A DNA stretch of 16,126 bases, taken from contig JAAZFZ010000074.1 in NCBI GenBank assembly GCA_012511485.1, positions 1 to 16,126 of the forward strand. The letters run 5' to 3'. Under the pieces are notes generated by a model. It had not been told where the DNA came from. It made no database searches and saw nothing but the letters and a program-made list of their open reading frames with translations. A program made the translations under genes and the position numbers. Numbering within the stretch: the stretch's first letter is position 1; each line of letters starts with the position of its first letter. The stretch is from Clostridiales bacterium. Its GTDB lineage: Bacteria > Bacillota > Clostridia > Oscillospirales > Acutalibacteraceae. Shown here piece by piece: positions 7,682-15,045 of the stretch.

Positions 7682-7885
7682 TTGGCAAAGATAACATTTG
7701 GAAATATTTATTATGAAAAGGATGTTTTCAATTATACCTTAGGCAAGGAGCTATTGCAGGCTCCCGTCATTTTTGTTGAGAACTGCAATACTCAGATTTA
7801 ATCACAATTCTTTCGCGGAATTTGTCCCAAAAGGTCAAGGAGCAACTTATTATAGAAATAATCTATATGCTGAAAAAAATAAATT
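7682..7885 (+). pseudogene. Decayed N-terminal remnant resembling spore photoproduct lyase
   Basis: A TTG start at 7682 after a GGGTGA site opens a 39-codon frame ending at TAA (7799-7801). It reads IYYEKDVFNYTLGKEL, close to the spore photoproduct lyase start as I remember it (B. subtilis SplB, VYIEPRALEYPLGQEL). The similarity seems to resume in another frame just after: NHNSFAEFVPKGQGATYYRN (about 7800-7859) recalls SplB SHNQVRNIPGK...QYRNAK. A frameshift near 7795-7803 would join the two. The radical-SAM CxxxCxxC region and everything after it are missing; the frame then runs into the next gene's promoter. SplB repairs UV-damaged DNA in germinating spores, so this would be the trace of a lost gene. 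The match is from memory and short, and other origins are possible. Confidence 0.42.
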
Positions 7886-7911
7886 CAGGTACACTTTATT
7901 TTTTGTTCCGA

Positions 7912-7939
7912 TTGAATTTTCATGCAATTGTGATATAAT
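7912..7939 (+). promoter_or_regulatory. Sigma-A promoter of the DUF3048 gene
   Basis: TTGAAT (7912-7917), a 16-base spacer and a perfect TATAAT (7934-7939) with extended -10 TGA. The 14 bases AATTGTGATATAAT also occur in the mgtC-like promoter. The implied leader is about 33 bases and contains only the ribosome binding site. Confidence 0.75.
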
Positions 7940-7978
7940 CATAACCATGCTTTGTGTATTAAAATCGGAGGAAATAAA

Positions 7979-9076
7979 ATGACTTCAAAAAAGAGAAATC
8001 AGCAGATAATTCTTATAGTGGCGGCTGTCGTTGTTGTGGCAGCCCTGGTTCTGCTCGGCATAAAATTTTTCGGCGGCGGTAAGGCTGACAACGGCATTTC
8101 CACTACCGGAAACCAGACAACTCTTCCCACAACTCAGGGCAATAACTCGGCTGCAGTCAATCCCCTGACAGGCATTGGCGGATATGACCAAAAGTTTCTT
8201 GACAGCCGCCCTGTTGCCGTTATTATCAGCAACGCTCCTGCTGCCCGTCCTCAATGGGGGCTATCCACGCCTGATATCCTGGTTGAAGGGTTGGTCGAGG
8301 GTGGTGTTACTCGTATGCTCGGTTTTTATGCGAATGTCAGCGAAATCCCCGATAAAATCGGTCCGATAAGAAGCGCACGGCACGATTTCATCGAATTTGC
8401 TCAGGGCTTTGACGCATTTTTTATCCACTGGGGCGGCAGCACCTATGCATATAATGCTCTGCGTAACAAATCAAGGCATATTGACAATGTTGACGGTATG
8501 GCGGGGACATATTTCCACCGTGACAAAAACCGCACAAATGTCGGCATTGAGCACAGAGGGTATACAACAGGCAGTAATATTGAAAGAGCAATTAATGATA
8601 AGAAGTTCCGAACCGAAATCAAAGGCGAATATAAATCCCCCTTGAGCTTGAGCCCCGAGGGTTCGCCAATCACATATTCAGGGGGAGCCTGCCAAAGCAT
8701 AAAAATTGAATTTTCCGGCAGCTTCAAGCACAAGTTTGTTTATGACCCTGAAAAGAAGCTTTATTTCAATTATTTTAACGGCAATGCCATGAACGACGCC
8801 AACGGAAAACAGAGCTCGGCGACAAATGTTATTGTCCTTTACTGTGGTATAAAAAGTATGCACGACAAAAAGGGCTGCATTGACATGGATTTAAGCTCAG
8901 GGAGCGGAATTGCGGTTTCAAACGGCACATATCAGAACATTACATGGAAAAAGGGCGGGTATGACGATGCACTCAAGCTCTATGCCCCTGACGGCAAGGA
9001 GCTCACGCTCAATGCCGGAAAATCCTATATCGGGCTTGTGCCGACAACAAAAAGCTCCAACACAGTGATTGAGTAA
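7979..9076 (+). CDS. Membrane-anchored DUF3048 (YerB-like) protein
   Basis: This 365-residue protein starts with a basic stretch (TSKKRNQQ) and one hydrophobic helix at about residues 9-29. A low-complexity Thr/Gln/Asn/Gly linker follows to about residue 60, so the main part is extracytoplasmic. From about residue 62 the sequence is typical of DUF3048: PLTG, RPVAVIISNAPAARPQWGL, DILVEGLVEGGVTRMLGFY and GPIRSARHDFIEFA, followed by the second, C-terminal DUF3048 domain. B. subtilis YerB belongs to the same family but carries a lipobox; no Cys is present here. The molecular function is unknown. ATG at 7979 has a GGAGGAAA site just upstream; the longer start at 7952 would place that site inside the gene. 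The gene ends in tandem TAA codons and a strong terminator and stands alone on its strand. Confidence 0.92.
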   Translation: MTSKKRNQQIILIVAAVVVVAALVLLGIKFFGGGKADNGISTTGNQTTLPTTQGNNSAAVNPLTGIGGYDQKFLDSRPVAVIISNAPAARPQWGLSTPDILVEGLVEGGVTRMLGFYANVSEIPDKIGPIRSARHDFIEFAQGFDAFFIHWGGSTYAYNALRNKSRHIDNVDGMAGTYFHRDKNRTNVGIEHRGYTTGSNIERAINDKKFRTEIKGEYKSPLSLSPEGSPITYSGGACQSIKIEFSGSFKHKFVYDPEKKLYFNYFNGNAMNDANGKQSSATNVIVLYCGIKSMHDKKGCIDMDLSSGSGIAVSNGTYQNITWKKGGYDDALKLYAPDGKELTLNAGKSYIGLVPTTKSSNTVIE

Positions 9077-9092
9077 TAATGCAAAAAGTCTG

Positions 9093-9121
9093 CCGGGCGT
9101 GGTTACACGCCCGGTTTTTTT
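9093..9121 (+). terminator. Strong intrinsic terminator of the DUF3048 gene
   Basis: CCGGGCGTG and CACGCCCGG form a perfect 9-base-pair stem with loop GTTA, followed by seven T. It lies 17 bases after the stop codon. On the minus strand a run of five T follows the stem only after CAGAC, so it may weakly stop transcripts from the ceramidase side as well. Confidence 0.93.
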
Positions 9122-9122
9122 G

Positions 9123-9194
9123 TTATATTGTTATTGACATCGAAGGGCTTTGTGAGGCGTTGCCTGCCGCATCATAGGCTGTAATCTCACCGAT
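9123..9194 (-). pseudogene. Remnant of the C-terminal end of an Ig-like or fibronectin-like surface domain
   Basis: On the minus strand, just after the ceramidase-like gene and in a different frame, 23 open codons end at TAA (9123-9125). They read IGEITAYDAAGNASQSP, then SMSITI. This is the typical last strand pair of bacterial Ig-like or fibronectin type III repeats (V-x-A-Y-D-A-A-G-N-x-S). No start codon or ribosome binding site serves it, and the same frame is closed by TAA 24 bases upstream. It looks like the tail of a larger secreted protein left after a deletion or replacement. It could also be a former C-terminal extension of the ceramidase-like protein now out of frame. Confidence 0.5.
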
Positions 9195-9208
9195 TCTTAA
9201 TAAACTCT

Positions 9209-10690
9209 CTATTTAACGCTGTACTCCTTTTTTGACTCTTCAACTATTTTCATTATTTTTGAAAAATTATCCGCTATATTTGCCGCAGTTTTAGGACCCA
9301 GTGAGTTCGTTTCCTCATAATGCCTTCTGCCGAGCCTGTCAACCGCTCTGTTGAGATATGGAGCATCCCTGTCAAGCAAAAAATCATTGGGTGGCAGAAC
9401 ATAGCCCAGCTCATCGTTTGCAAGGCCGAAAACTAAAAGGTTTTCATCACCTGCAATCTCAACAAGAGGTGTCGGGTTGATTTCGGGGCTTCTGCCCTGT
9501 GCCGACTCCTCTGCGTTAAGGTAGCCGCCATATACAAGCTCGGGAAAAATCTCGCATGGGAGAAACAGTATTTTCAGCGAGTCGATTTCATAATATGTCA
9601 TCTCAGTTTTCAACGCCCATTTCCTCGATGCCTGCCTACAGCCGTATCTGTCGGCCTTGAGTATGCCGGCACGGCAAGCTAGAGCCAGCACCGGATTATC
9701 CGCCTGACACATATACTCCTGCCTGATGAAATTTATTTTCGGAGTGAGCTTTTTTTCATCGGTTATTGAAAGAGCGTATTCGCCCAGCCTTCTGCCGATG
9801 CTTCTTGTGGATTCGAGCAGGCGGTTTTCTTTTCTTAGCAGCTGCTCATTGTCAATCTTCATGCTTATCATGCCGCCTATTGCACCAACACCGTAAAGGG
9901 TTTCTACCCCTTCCGTCTGCCTGATTCTCTCCCTGAGATAGCACGGGAAATCGGCACTGACAAGTGAGTTGCAGCCCTGTAGCGATTCCGAATGAGATGC
10001 AAAATTGAGCCAGAAAATCTCCCTTGTCCCGTCATTGGGTACAAAACGCAGGCGTGTCAATGCCTTTGAATAAACCTCTGGCAGCCTTATATCCTCCTGC
10101 ATATCCGGCACCTCGATGCTGCCGTAATAGAGCGAGCCCTCACGCCTATCCTCATAGGCCTTGAATGCGGCGGATTTTGCGGCGTCAAAGACTATTCTCA
10201 TAAACTTTGGGTCTCTGCCACTGAGCGGGAGCCTCCCCCAAATACCCATGGTGTCAATTCCCGCGTGATTATGCGTGCAGAAAACATTGATGTTGCGGCA
10301 ACCTGTAATTCTGACAAAGTCGGCAAGCCCCTCTTTCAATGTGTTGACATCCTTGTTAAGAAGTCCGACAGCATCAAGCGATATCATCAGAACTCCGCCC
10401 CGCCCCGAGTTATCGTCAAGCCAAAGAGCATGGGCATATTGCGGGTCTATGACTCCCTTTGCAGGGTTGTTGGAGTTGTAGCCCGCAATATAATATTTTC
10501 GTTTCATGATATCGTCGGGCAGCATAACCTCTTTGCCAAAGCCTGCAGTAAAAAACTCCCCCCGTTGCTCGTCAACCATGTCGAAGACTCCCTGTTTAAT
10601 GACCGGAGGAGCCTTCTTCCTGACAGCCCTTTTGCCGGAGGATACCATATATTTGTCAAGTGCCTTAAAAATCAGCTTTTGGCTGTTCAT
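9209..10690 (-). CDS. Neutral/alkaline ceramidase-like metallohydrolase
   Basis: The 493-residue protein matches the N-terminal catalytic domain of neutral/alkaline non-lysosomal ceramidases, zinc enzymes that cleave the amide bond of ceramide. Candidate zinc ligands are visible in family order: His140 and His142 in CTHNHAGID, His233 in FASHSESLQG, Glu380 in LPCEIFPEL and Tyr430 in NDELGYVLPP. The segment NSLVSADFPCYL is also typical. In known ceramidases the nucleophile region reads roughly CGDVSP; here it reads GAIGGMIS (269-276), so the substrate is probably not ordinary ceramide and may be another amide or ester. No signal peptide is seen, unlike secreted ceramidases. The C-terminal Ig-like domain of classical enzymes is absent or very short. 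The stop is TAG. ATG at 10690 has only a weak GA-rich site upstream but follows a perfect-consensus promoter. It is divergent from the beta-helix gene. Confidence 0.85.
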   Translation of the reverse strand: MNSQKLIFKALDKYMVSSGKRAVRKKAPPVIKQGVFDMVDEQRGEFFTAGFGKEVMLPDDIMKRKYYIAGYNSNNPAKGVIDPQYAHALWLDDNSGRGGVLMISLDAVGLLNKDVNTLKEGLADFVRITGCRNINVFCTHNHAGIDTMGIWGRLPLSGRDPKFMRIVFDAAKSAAFKAYEDRREGSLYYGSIEVPDMQEDIRLPEVYSKALTRLRFVPNDGTREIFWLNFASHSESLQGCNSLVSADFPCYLRERIRQTEGVETLYGVGAIGGMISMKIDNEQLLRKENRLLESTRSIGRRLGEYALSITDEKKLTPKINFIRQEYMCQADNPVLALACRAGILKADRYGCRQASRKWALKTEMTYYEIDSLKILFLPCEIFPELVYGGYLNAEESAQGRSPEINPTPLVEIAGDENLLVFGLANDELGYVLPPNDFLLDRDAPYLNRAVDRLGRRHYEETNSLGPKTAANIADNFSKIMKIVEESKKEYSVK

Positions 10691-10726
10691 TTCTTCATCT
10701 TCTTTCTATAATTCATATCTAAAATA

Positions 10727-10755
10727 ATTATAGTATTGCCTTAGCACACTGTCAA
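10727..10755 (-). promoter_or_regulatory. Perfect-consensus sigma-A promoter of the ceramidase-like gene
   Basis: The minus strand has TTGACA (10750-10755), exactly 17 bases, then TATAAT (10727-10732), matching the consensus at all twelve positions. The leader to the ATG at 10690 is about 30 bases. This is the strongest promoter match in the window. Confidence 0.85.
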
Positions 10756-10767
10756 ATATTTTTTGTA

Positions 10768-10796
10768 TTGCCGTAAATTTCCAATTATGTTAATAT
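10768..10796 (+). promoter_or_regulatory. Probable promoter of the beta-helix gene
   Basis: TTGCCG (10768-10773), a 17-base spacer and TAATAT (10791-10796) with an extended -10 TGT. Each hexamer matches four of six consensus positions. The -35 lies only 12 bases from the divergent ceramidase-side -35, so one bound regulator could affect both. Confidence 0.5.
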
Positions 10797-10834
10797 CAAT
10801 GTGGAATATTAAGTAAATAACGGAGGAAAGCGGC

Positions 10835-13033
10835 ATGTTAAATCTGATAAAAAGCATCGTTTCGGTTATTTTATCTTTGGTTGCATTCTTTGTTTGTGTT
10901 TTCAGCCCACCAACCTTCGTTTGCCCTTACAATCTGAGCACATCAGAAGAAACGCCCATCAAGATAACTACGGGGGATTTTTATGTTTCGCCCGACGGGA
11001 GCAATAATAATGACGGCTCCTTTTCCTCCCCCTTCGCAACAATAGAAAGAGCAAGGGACGCTGTCAGAGAGCTTGATAAAACAGGCAGAAGCGGCATAAC
11101 GGTGAGCATTATGGCAGGTGAATACCGTGTCTCCTCCATTGAGTTCACTAGTCGGGACCGTGCAACGCAGGCCTGCCCCGTCACCTACTGCGCCTACGGA
11201 AACGGTGAGGTAATAATTAACGGCGGCGTCACCCTTAAAAGTGAGGATTTTGAGCCTGTGAGTGGCAAAATGAAATCAAGGCTTTCAAAAGATGCGCGCA
11301 AAAATGTTGTTGAGCTTGACTTGGGCAAGTATTCACTGACCTGTGCCGACTGGGGCAAAATCTATGCTATCGGCTCCTTTAACACCGCAGACAAATATGA
11401 CGGGGATACGACGGGGCCGATTTACTGTGAGCTTTTCTTCAACGACGAAAGAATGGCTCTTGCCAGATACCCGAACTCAGGTGAGTTCCTGAAAACAGGC
11501 AAAATAATCAGGGAGGGCGATGCCCGTGAAAAAACGGGAGTCAGCGGGGCAACGCCGGGCTGGGATGAGCTTCGCAACCCCTTGGGCGATATTTTCACGG
11601 CTGATTGGAAAACAGCTTGCAGAATGTCAAAATATGAAACGCTTGAGGATGTCTGGCTCTTTGGCTACTGGAAATACACATGGGCGGACTCCTCAACCCC
11701 GATAAAATCCTTCGATGCAAAAAAAAGGGCAATCGAAACGGAGTATGTCAGCATATGCGGTATAAAAAAGGATGCTCCGTATTACATATTCAATGCCTTT
11801 GAGGAGCTTGATGAGCCGGGTGAATGGTACCTAGACAGAGGCACGGGGATTCTCTATATGTACCCCGCCGAAGACCTCGAAGGCTCCTGCACTCAGCTTT
11901 CGCTTTCAACCGATAATATTATTAAGGTTACTAACGCACATTACCTCAACTTCAGAAACCTTACAGTCAAGGGAACCAGGAGCAATGCCATTGAAATTAT
12001 GGGAAACAACAACACCGTTGACAGCTGCGTGATAAAAAATGTTTCCGGCAATGCTCTTATCATGAACGGATACAAAAATAAGGCGGTTAACAATGAAATA
12101 ATGCACACCGGCAGGGGAGGAATAATCCTTGAGGGAGGGGACAGAGATACTCTCACGCCCGGCGGCTGCATTGCCGATAACAACCTTATACATGACTGGT
12201 CGGAGGTTTACCTGACCTATCAGTCGGCAGTCAACCTTTTGGGAGCGGGCAATGTATGCTCGCACAATGAGATATTTAATTCCCCCCACCAGGCAATAAC
12301 CTACACAGGCAACAACCACATGATAGAATACAATGTCATTCACGATGTTGTTCGCCTTTCGGACGATGCGGGGGCAATTTATGCCGGCAGAAACTGGAGT
12401 ATGTACGGGAATATAATAAGGTACAACTGCATTTATAATCTCGGTTCAAAGGAGCATCACCCGCAGGGAATATATATGGATGACGCCCTTTCGGGGCAAA
12501 CAATTTTCGGCAATATCCTTATCAATATCCCTGACAATGCAATTGAAATTGGCGGAGGAAGAGACATTATCATCAAAAACAATATTATTATTAATGCCGG
12601 CAGACCCTTTTATTATGACGAGAGGGCAAGGGACGGAGCGCTCAAGGGCGGTTGGTTCGGGCATTGCACCGATTTGTGGAGCCATCTAAACACCTTCCCG
12701 TGGCAGGGTGATATCTGGAAAGCAGCCTACCCGAATCTGAGCAAAATCCATCTCAACACCGATAACAGCGAGAGCATTTGGTTTGCGCCCAACCCCGCAA
12801 ACGGTTTTATTTCAGGTAATATTATTCTTGACAAGGACAAGGAGCTCGGCAGAGTGGAGGACAGTGTTTTTACCTTCAGCACAATTGAGGGAAACGCCAT
12901 ATATTATCGCAGAAAAAAGGGCATTTTCGTTAACCCCGAAAAGGGTGATTACAATATTAAAGAAGGCTCGGAGGTGTATGAAATAATACCCGATTTTGAA
13001 AACCTGCCCTTTGAGCAAATGGGCAGATATTAG
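10835..13033 (+). CDS. Secreted right-handed parallel beta-helix protein, probable polysaccharide-active enzyme
   Basis: A 732-residue protein with an N-terminal signal peptide or signal anchor (hydrophobic at about 6-29). From residue 49 it has FYVSPDGSNNNDGS and SPFATIERARDAVREL, the usual opening of secreted beta-helix carbohydrate-active proteins. From about residue 370 to 600 it shows repeated N-x-I, G-N-x-I and I-x-G-N-N patterns of parallel beta-helix coils, such as HNEIFNSPHQAITYTGNNH and FGNILINIPDNAIEIGGG. Proteins like this include polysaccharide lyases and glycoside hydrolases; I cannot assign a substrate. Candidate acidic residues lie in RLSDDAGAIYAGRNW and GIYMDDALSG. No LPXTG motif or anchoring domain is visible at the C-terminus. 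ATG at 10835 has GGAGG 8 bases upstream. The stop is TAG, with a terminator right after it. Confidence 0.88.
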   Translation: MLNLIKSIVSVILSLVAFFVCVFSPPTFVCPYNLSTSEETPIKITTGDFYVSPDGSNNNDGSFSSPFATIERARDAVRELDKTGRSGITVSIMAGEYRVSSIEFTSRDRATQACPVTYCAYGNGEVIINGGVTLKSEDFEPVSGKMKSRLSKDARKNVVELDLGKYSLTCADWGKIYAIGSFNTADKYDGDTTGPIYCELFFNDERMALARYPNSGEFLKTGKIIREGDAREKTGVSGATPGWDELRNPLGDIFTADWKTACRMSKYETLEDVWLFGYWKYTWADSSTPIKSFDAKKRAIETEYVSICGIKKDAPYYIFNAFEELDEPGEWYLDRGTGILYMYPAEDLEGSCTQLSLSTDNIIKVTNAHYLNFRNLTVKGTRSNAIEIMGNNNTVDSCVIKNVSGNALIMNGYKNKAVNNEIMHTGRGGIILEGGDRDTLTPGGCIADNNLIHDWSEVYLTYQSAVNLLGAGNVCSHNEIFNSPHQAITYTGNNHMIEYNVIHDVVRLSDDAGAIYAGRNWSMYGNIIRYNCIYNLGSKEHHPQGIYMDDALSGQTIFGNILINIPDNAIEIGGGRDIIIKNNIIINAGRPFYYDERARDGALKGGWFGHCTDLWSHLNTFPWQGDIWKAAYPNLSKIHLNTDNSESIWFAPNPANGFISGNIILDKDKELGRVEDSVFTFSTIEGNAIYYRRKKGIFVNPEKGDYNIKEGSEVYEIIPDFENLPFEQMGRY

Positions 13034-13036
13034 AAT

Positions 13037-13071
13037 TTCCGCTCCGTGGAAGCACGGGGCGGAATTTTTTT
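13037..13071 (+). terminator. Intrinsic terminator of the beta-helix gene
   Basis: TTCCGCTCCGTG and CACGGGGCGGAA form a 12-base-pair stem with one G-U pair and loop GAAG, followed by seven T. It begins 3 bases after the TAG stop, which supports TAG being the real end. The remaining 171 bases to the next gene (13072-13242) hold no clear gene or recognised promoter. Confidence 0.93.
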
Positions 13072-13242
13072 GCCGTGATTAAATTATTATCCGATTTTTC
13101 TTTTACTCATACCCTCTCGGTTTTTTGAAAGAATTAACGGCTCTCAAACGCTGCACCTAAAGCTGATTTCCTCTTATTTGTACTATCATAAAAAAATAAA
13201 ACATATTCATCAAAGGAAAAAAGTATGAGGGGGTTGTAATCT

Positions 13243-14625
13243 ATGAAGAAAGTAAGGGTAAGCCTACGGCCCATCGTCAATAATATAAACCTTCCCACTG
13301 TTTTGAAAACCGCAACACTACCCGGTGAACAAACAGAGAGGCTGTTTTTTGCAACTCAGCCGGGTGTAATCTATTATATGGGCGACAACGGGGCGGAAGT
13401 ATTTCTGGATATCCGAAGCCGTGTATTAAGGCTTGGCGGTTATGATGAGCGTGGGCTTCTCGGGATGGCATTCCACCCGAGGTTCAATTCCAACGGCCTG
13501 TTTTATCTTCATTATTCCGTTGCGGGGACACAGGGCAGGGGGGCTCTCTCTGAAGACATAATTCCTAGCCCGTGTGAGCTTCAAACCTTGAATCTTGTGT
13601 GGCGCAACAGGGAAACACGATTTGACCATATAGATACCGTTGAGGAATGGAGTATGCAAAACGGTCAGCCCGGCAAACTCAGAACATTGCTCAATTTAAG
13701 GCGACCGTTTATGAACCATAACGGAGTCAATAGCTTGAACTTTTCACCTGAATCAGGAAGGCTCGTTTTGACCACCGGGGACGGAGGCTCGGGCTTTGAC
13801 CCGTTTAATCTAAGCCAAAATGATATGGAAACTGCAGGCAAAATAATTGAAATTAATGTTAATAGTATCAATAGCATTGAGGACCAGCCCGCAGTTACCA
13901 GATTCGATGAGCTGGCGGCACCTGTTCGGGAAATGCTGACTCTGATTGCAAAGGGGGTTCGCAATATGCCCGGAATCTGCTACCAGAGGATGAATAATCA
14001 GTATTTAAAATATGCGGGAAATGTCGGTCAGGAGCTTGTTGAGTCGATATTTACATTTGTTAATTACAAGCCTATCCCCGTATCCCGGCTGGTTACAGCT
14101 ATTCCTGACCCCATAGGCTTTATTAACTTCGGCTGGAGAGGCTGGGAAGGGGATTTCCCGACTTGCGTAGTTAGGAACTGCCCGAATAATGCCGTTTTAA
14201 ACGAGAAAACCGTTGCCTATTTTGAAGAAGCGGCATTGACCTCGACACTGAGGCTTCAACCACTAATAAGCTATTATCACAGGGATCCCCGCCCCGACAG
14301 GGCAGGTGCAACGGCTCTTACCGGCATAACGGCTTATATGGGCAGAGCTATTCCGGATTTGACGGGATGCGTTCTTTTCACTGACCTTGCGGCAGAAAGA
14401 AACTCACAGCCAGCGAGAGGCTTCATGGCCTATACCACACCTCGGCAGGACTGCAAGCTAAATGATTTGAGTGTTATTGAAATAGATTTTGATTTTGGGC
14501 AGCAGCCGGCATATTTTGTCAGTCTCGGTTCAAATACTGACCAGACAAGGCTCTTTTTGGGTGTCTATACCTCTATGAGGGTTGCTGATTTGAACAGGGG
14601 CAGTATTTTTGAAATTATTCCTTAA
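13243..14625 (+). CDS. Glucose/sorbosone dehydrogenase-fold (six-bladed propeller) protein, cytoplasmic form
   Basis: The 460-residue protein resembles the PQQ-dependent sugar dehydrogenase family (GSDH fold). Visible family segments are GGYDERGLLGMAFHP at 66-79, FYLHYSVAGTQG, His159 in NHNGVNSLNFSP with LVLTTGDGGSG after it (position of the catalytic His), and GVRNMPG with Arg240-Asn241 (the Arg-Asn pair near PQQ in known enzymes). There is no signal peptide, whereas known PQQ enzymes act outside the cytoplasm, and no PQQ biosynthesis gene is in the window. Activity as a dehydrogenase is therefore unproven; a sugar- or ligand-binding role is possible. ATG at 13243 has a GAGGGGG site about 8 bases upstream. 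The gene stands alone on the plus strand and converges, with only 23 bases between stops, on the VOC-phosphatase pair. Confidence 0.85.
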   Translation: MKKVRVSLRPIVNNINLPTVLKTATLPGEQTERLFFATQPGVIYYMGDNGAEVFLDIRSRVLRLGGYDERGLLGMAFHPRFNSNGLFYLHYSVAGTQGRGALSEDIIPSPCELQTLNLVWRNRETRFDHIDTVEEWSMQNGQPGKLRTLLNLRRPFMNHNGVNSLNFSPESGRLVLTTGDGGSGFDPFNLSQNDMETAGKIIEINVNSINSIEDQPAVTRFDELAAPVREMLTLIAKGVRNMPGICYQRMNNQYLKYAGNVGQELVESIFTFVNYKPIPVSRLVTAIPDPIGFINFGWRGWEGDFPTCVVRNCPNNAVLNEKTVAYFEEAALTSTLRLQPLISYYHRDPRPDRAGATALTGITAYMGRAIPDLTGCVLFTDLAAERNSQPARGFMAYTTPRQDCKLNDLSVIEIDFDFGQQPAYFVSLGSNTDQTRLFLGVYTSMRVADLNRGSIFEIIP

Positions 14626-14648
14626 AATTATTTTGATAAAAGCGTTGC

Positions 14649-15017
14649 TCAGGGCTTGACATTTTCAAAAAACTGAATTCTCATTCCGTTGGGATCCTTG
14701 ATAAAAAAGAATCTTGAATGTTCGTTGGGCTGAATTGGCCCGCTCAAAATTTCAATTCTCTTTTCCCTTAGGAATTCAATCATCTCATCAACGGAATTGA
14801 CCTCAAATCCCCATGAGATATCCGATCCCACATCGATTTCCCCTTTATTCTTATCCTCAATAAGCTCAATCTTTGTTTCTCCTTCCCCCAAAAACGCAAT
14901 TTTCGTGGCAGGTCCGGCCTTAAATCTTCTCTCAACCTTCAACCCCACTACTTCCTCATAGAAGCTGATTGATTCCTCCAGATTTTTTACCTGCAGTGTG
15001 CTCCAGCAAAATCTCAT
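14649..15017 (-). CDS. VOC-fold (glyoxalase/bleomycin-resistance superfamily) protein
   Basis: A 122-residue single-module VOC protein with the two beta-alpha-beta-beta-beta units of the fold: LQVKNLEESISFYEEVVGLKV at the start and FEVNSVDEMIEFLREKRIEI in the middle, ending with FFFIKDPNGMRIQFFE. In glyoxalase I the metal is held by His-Glu-His-Glu. Here the two Glu positions are kept (Glu51 and Glu118), but the His positions are Trp5 or Ser6 and Trp69 or Gly70. It is therefore unlikely to be a true glyoxalase I; it may bind a different metal or a small molecule. ATG at 15017 follows a GGGAGG site at 7 bases. It is downstream of the histidine phosphatase on the same strand, separated by 110 bases that contain a hairpin. 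Confidence 0.88.
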   Translation of the reverse strand: MRFCWSTLQVKNLEESISFYEEVVGLKVERRFKAGPATKIAFLGEGETKIELIEDKNKGEIDVGSDISWGFEVNSVDEMIEFLREKRIEILSGPIQPNEHSRFFFIKDPNGMRIQFFENVKP

Positions 15018-15045
15018 TTAAATTCCTCCCGAATATATATCCTCA

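Noticed and set aside
7773..7982. 69-codon plus-strand frame as an independent small gene
   Set aside because: It runs across the DUF3048 promoter and ribosome binding site and has no binding site of its own. Its first half fits better as the frameshifted part of the SplB-like remnant.
9081..9121. Bidirectional terminator serving the ceramidase-like gene too
   Set aside because: On the minus strand only five T occur, separated from the stem by CAGAC; this is too weak to list as a second terminator.
13170..13215. Sporulation sigma-E-like promoter before the GSDH-fold gene
   Set aside because: ATCATAAA and CATATTCA resemble sigma-E elements, but the gap is only 9 bases, shorter than sigma-E promoters need.
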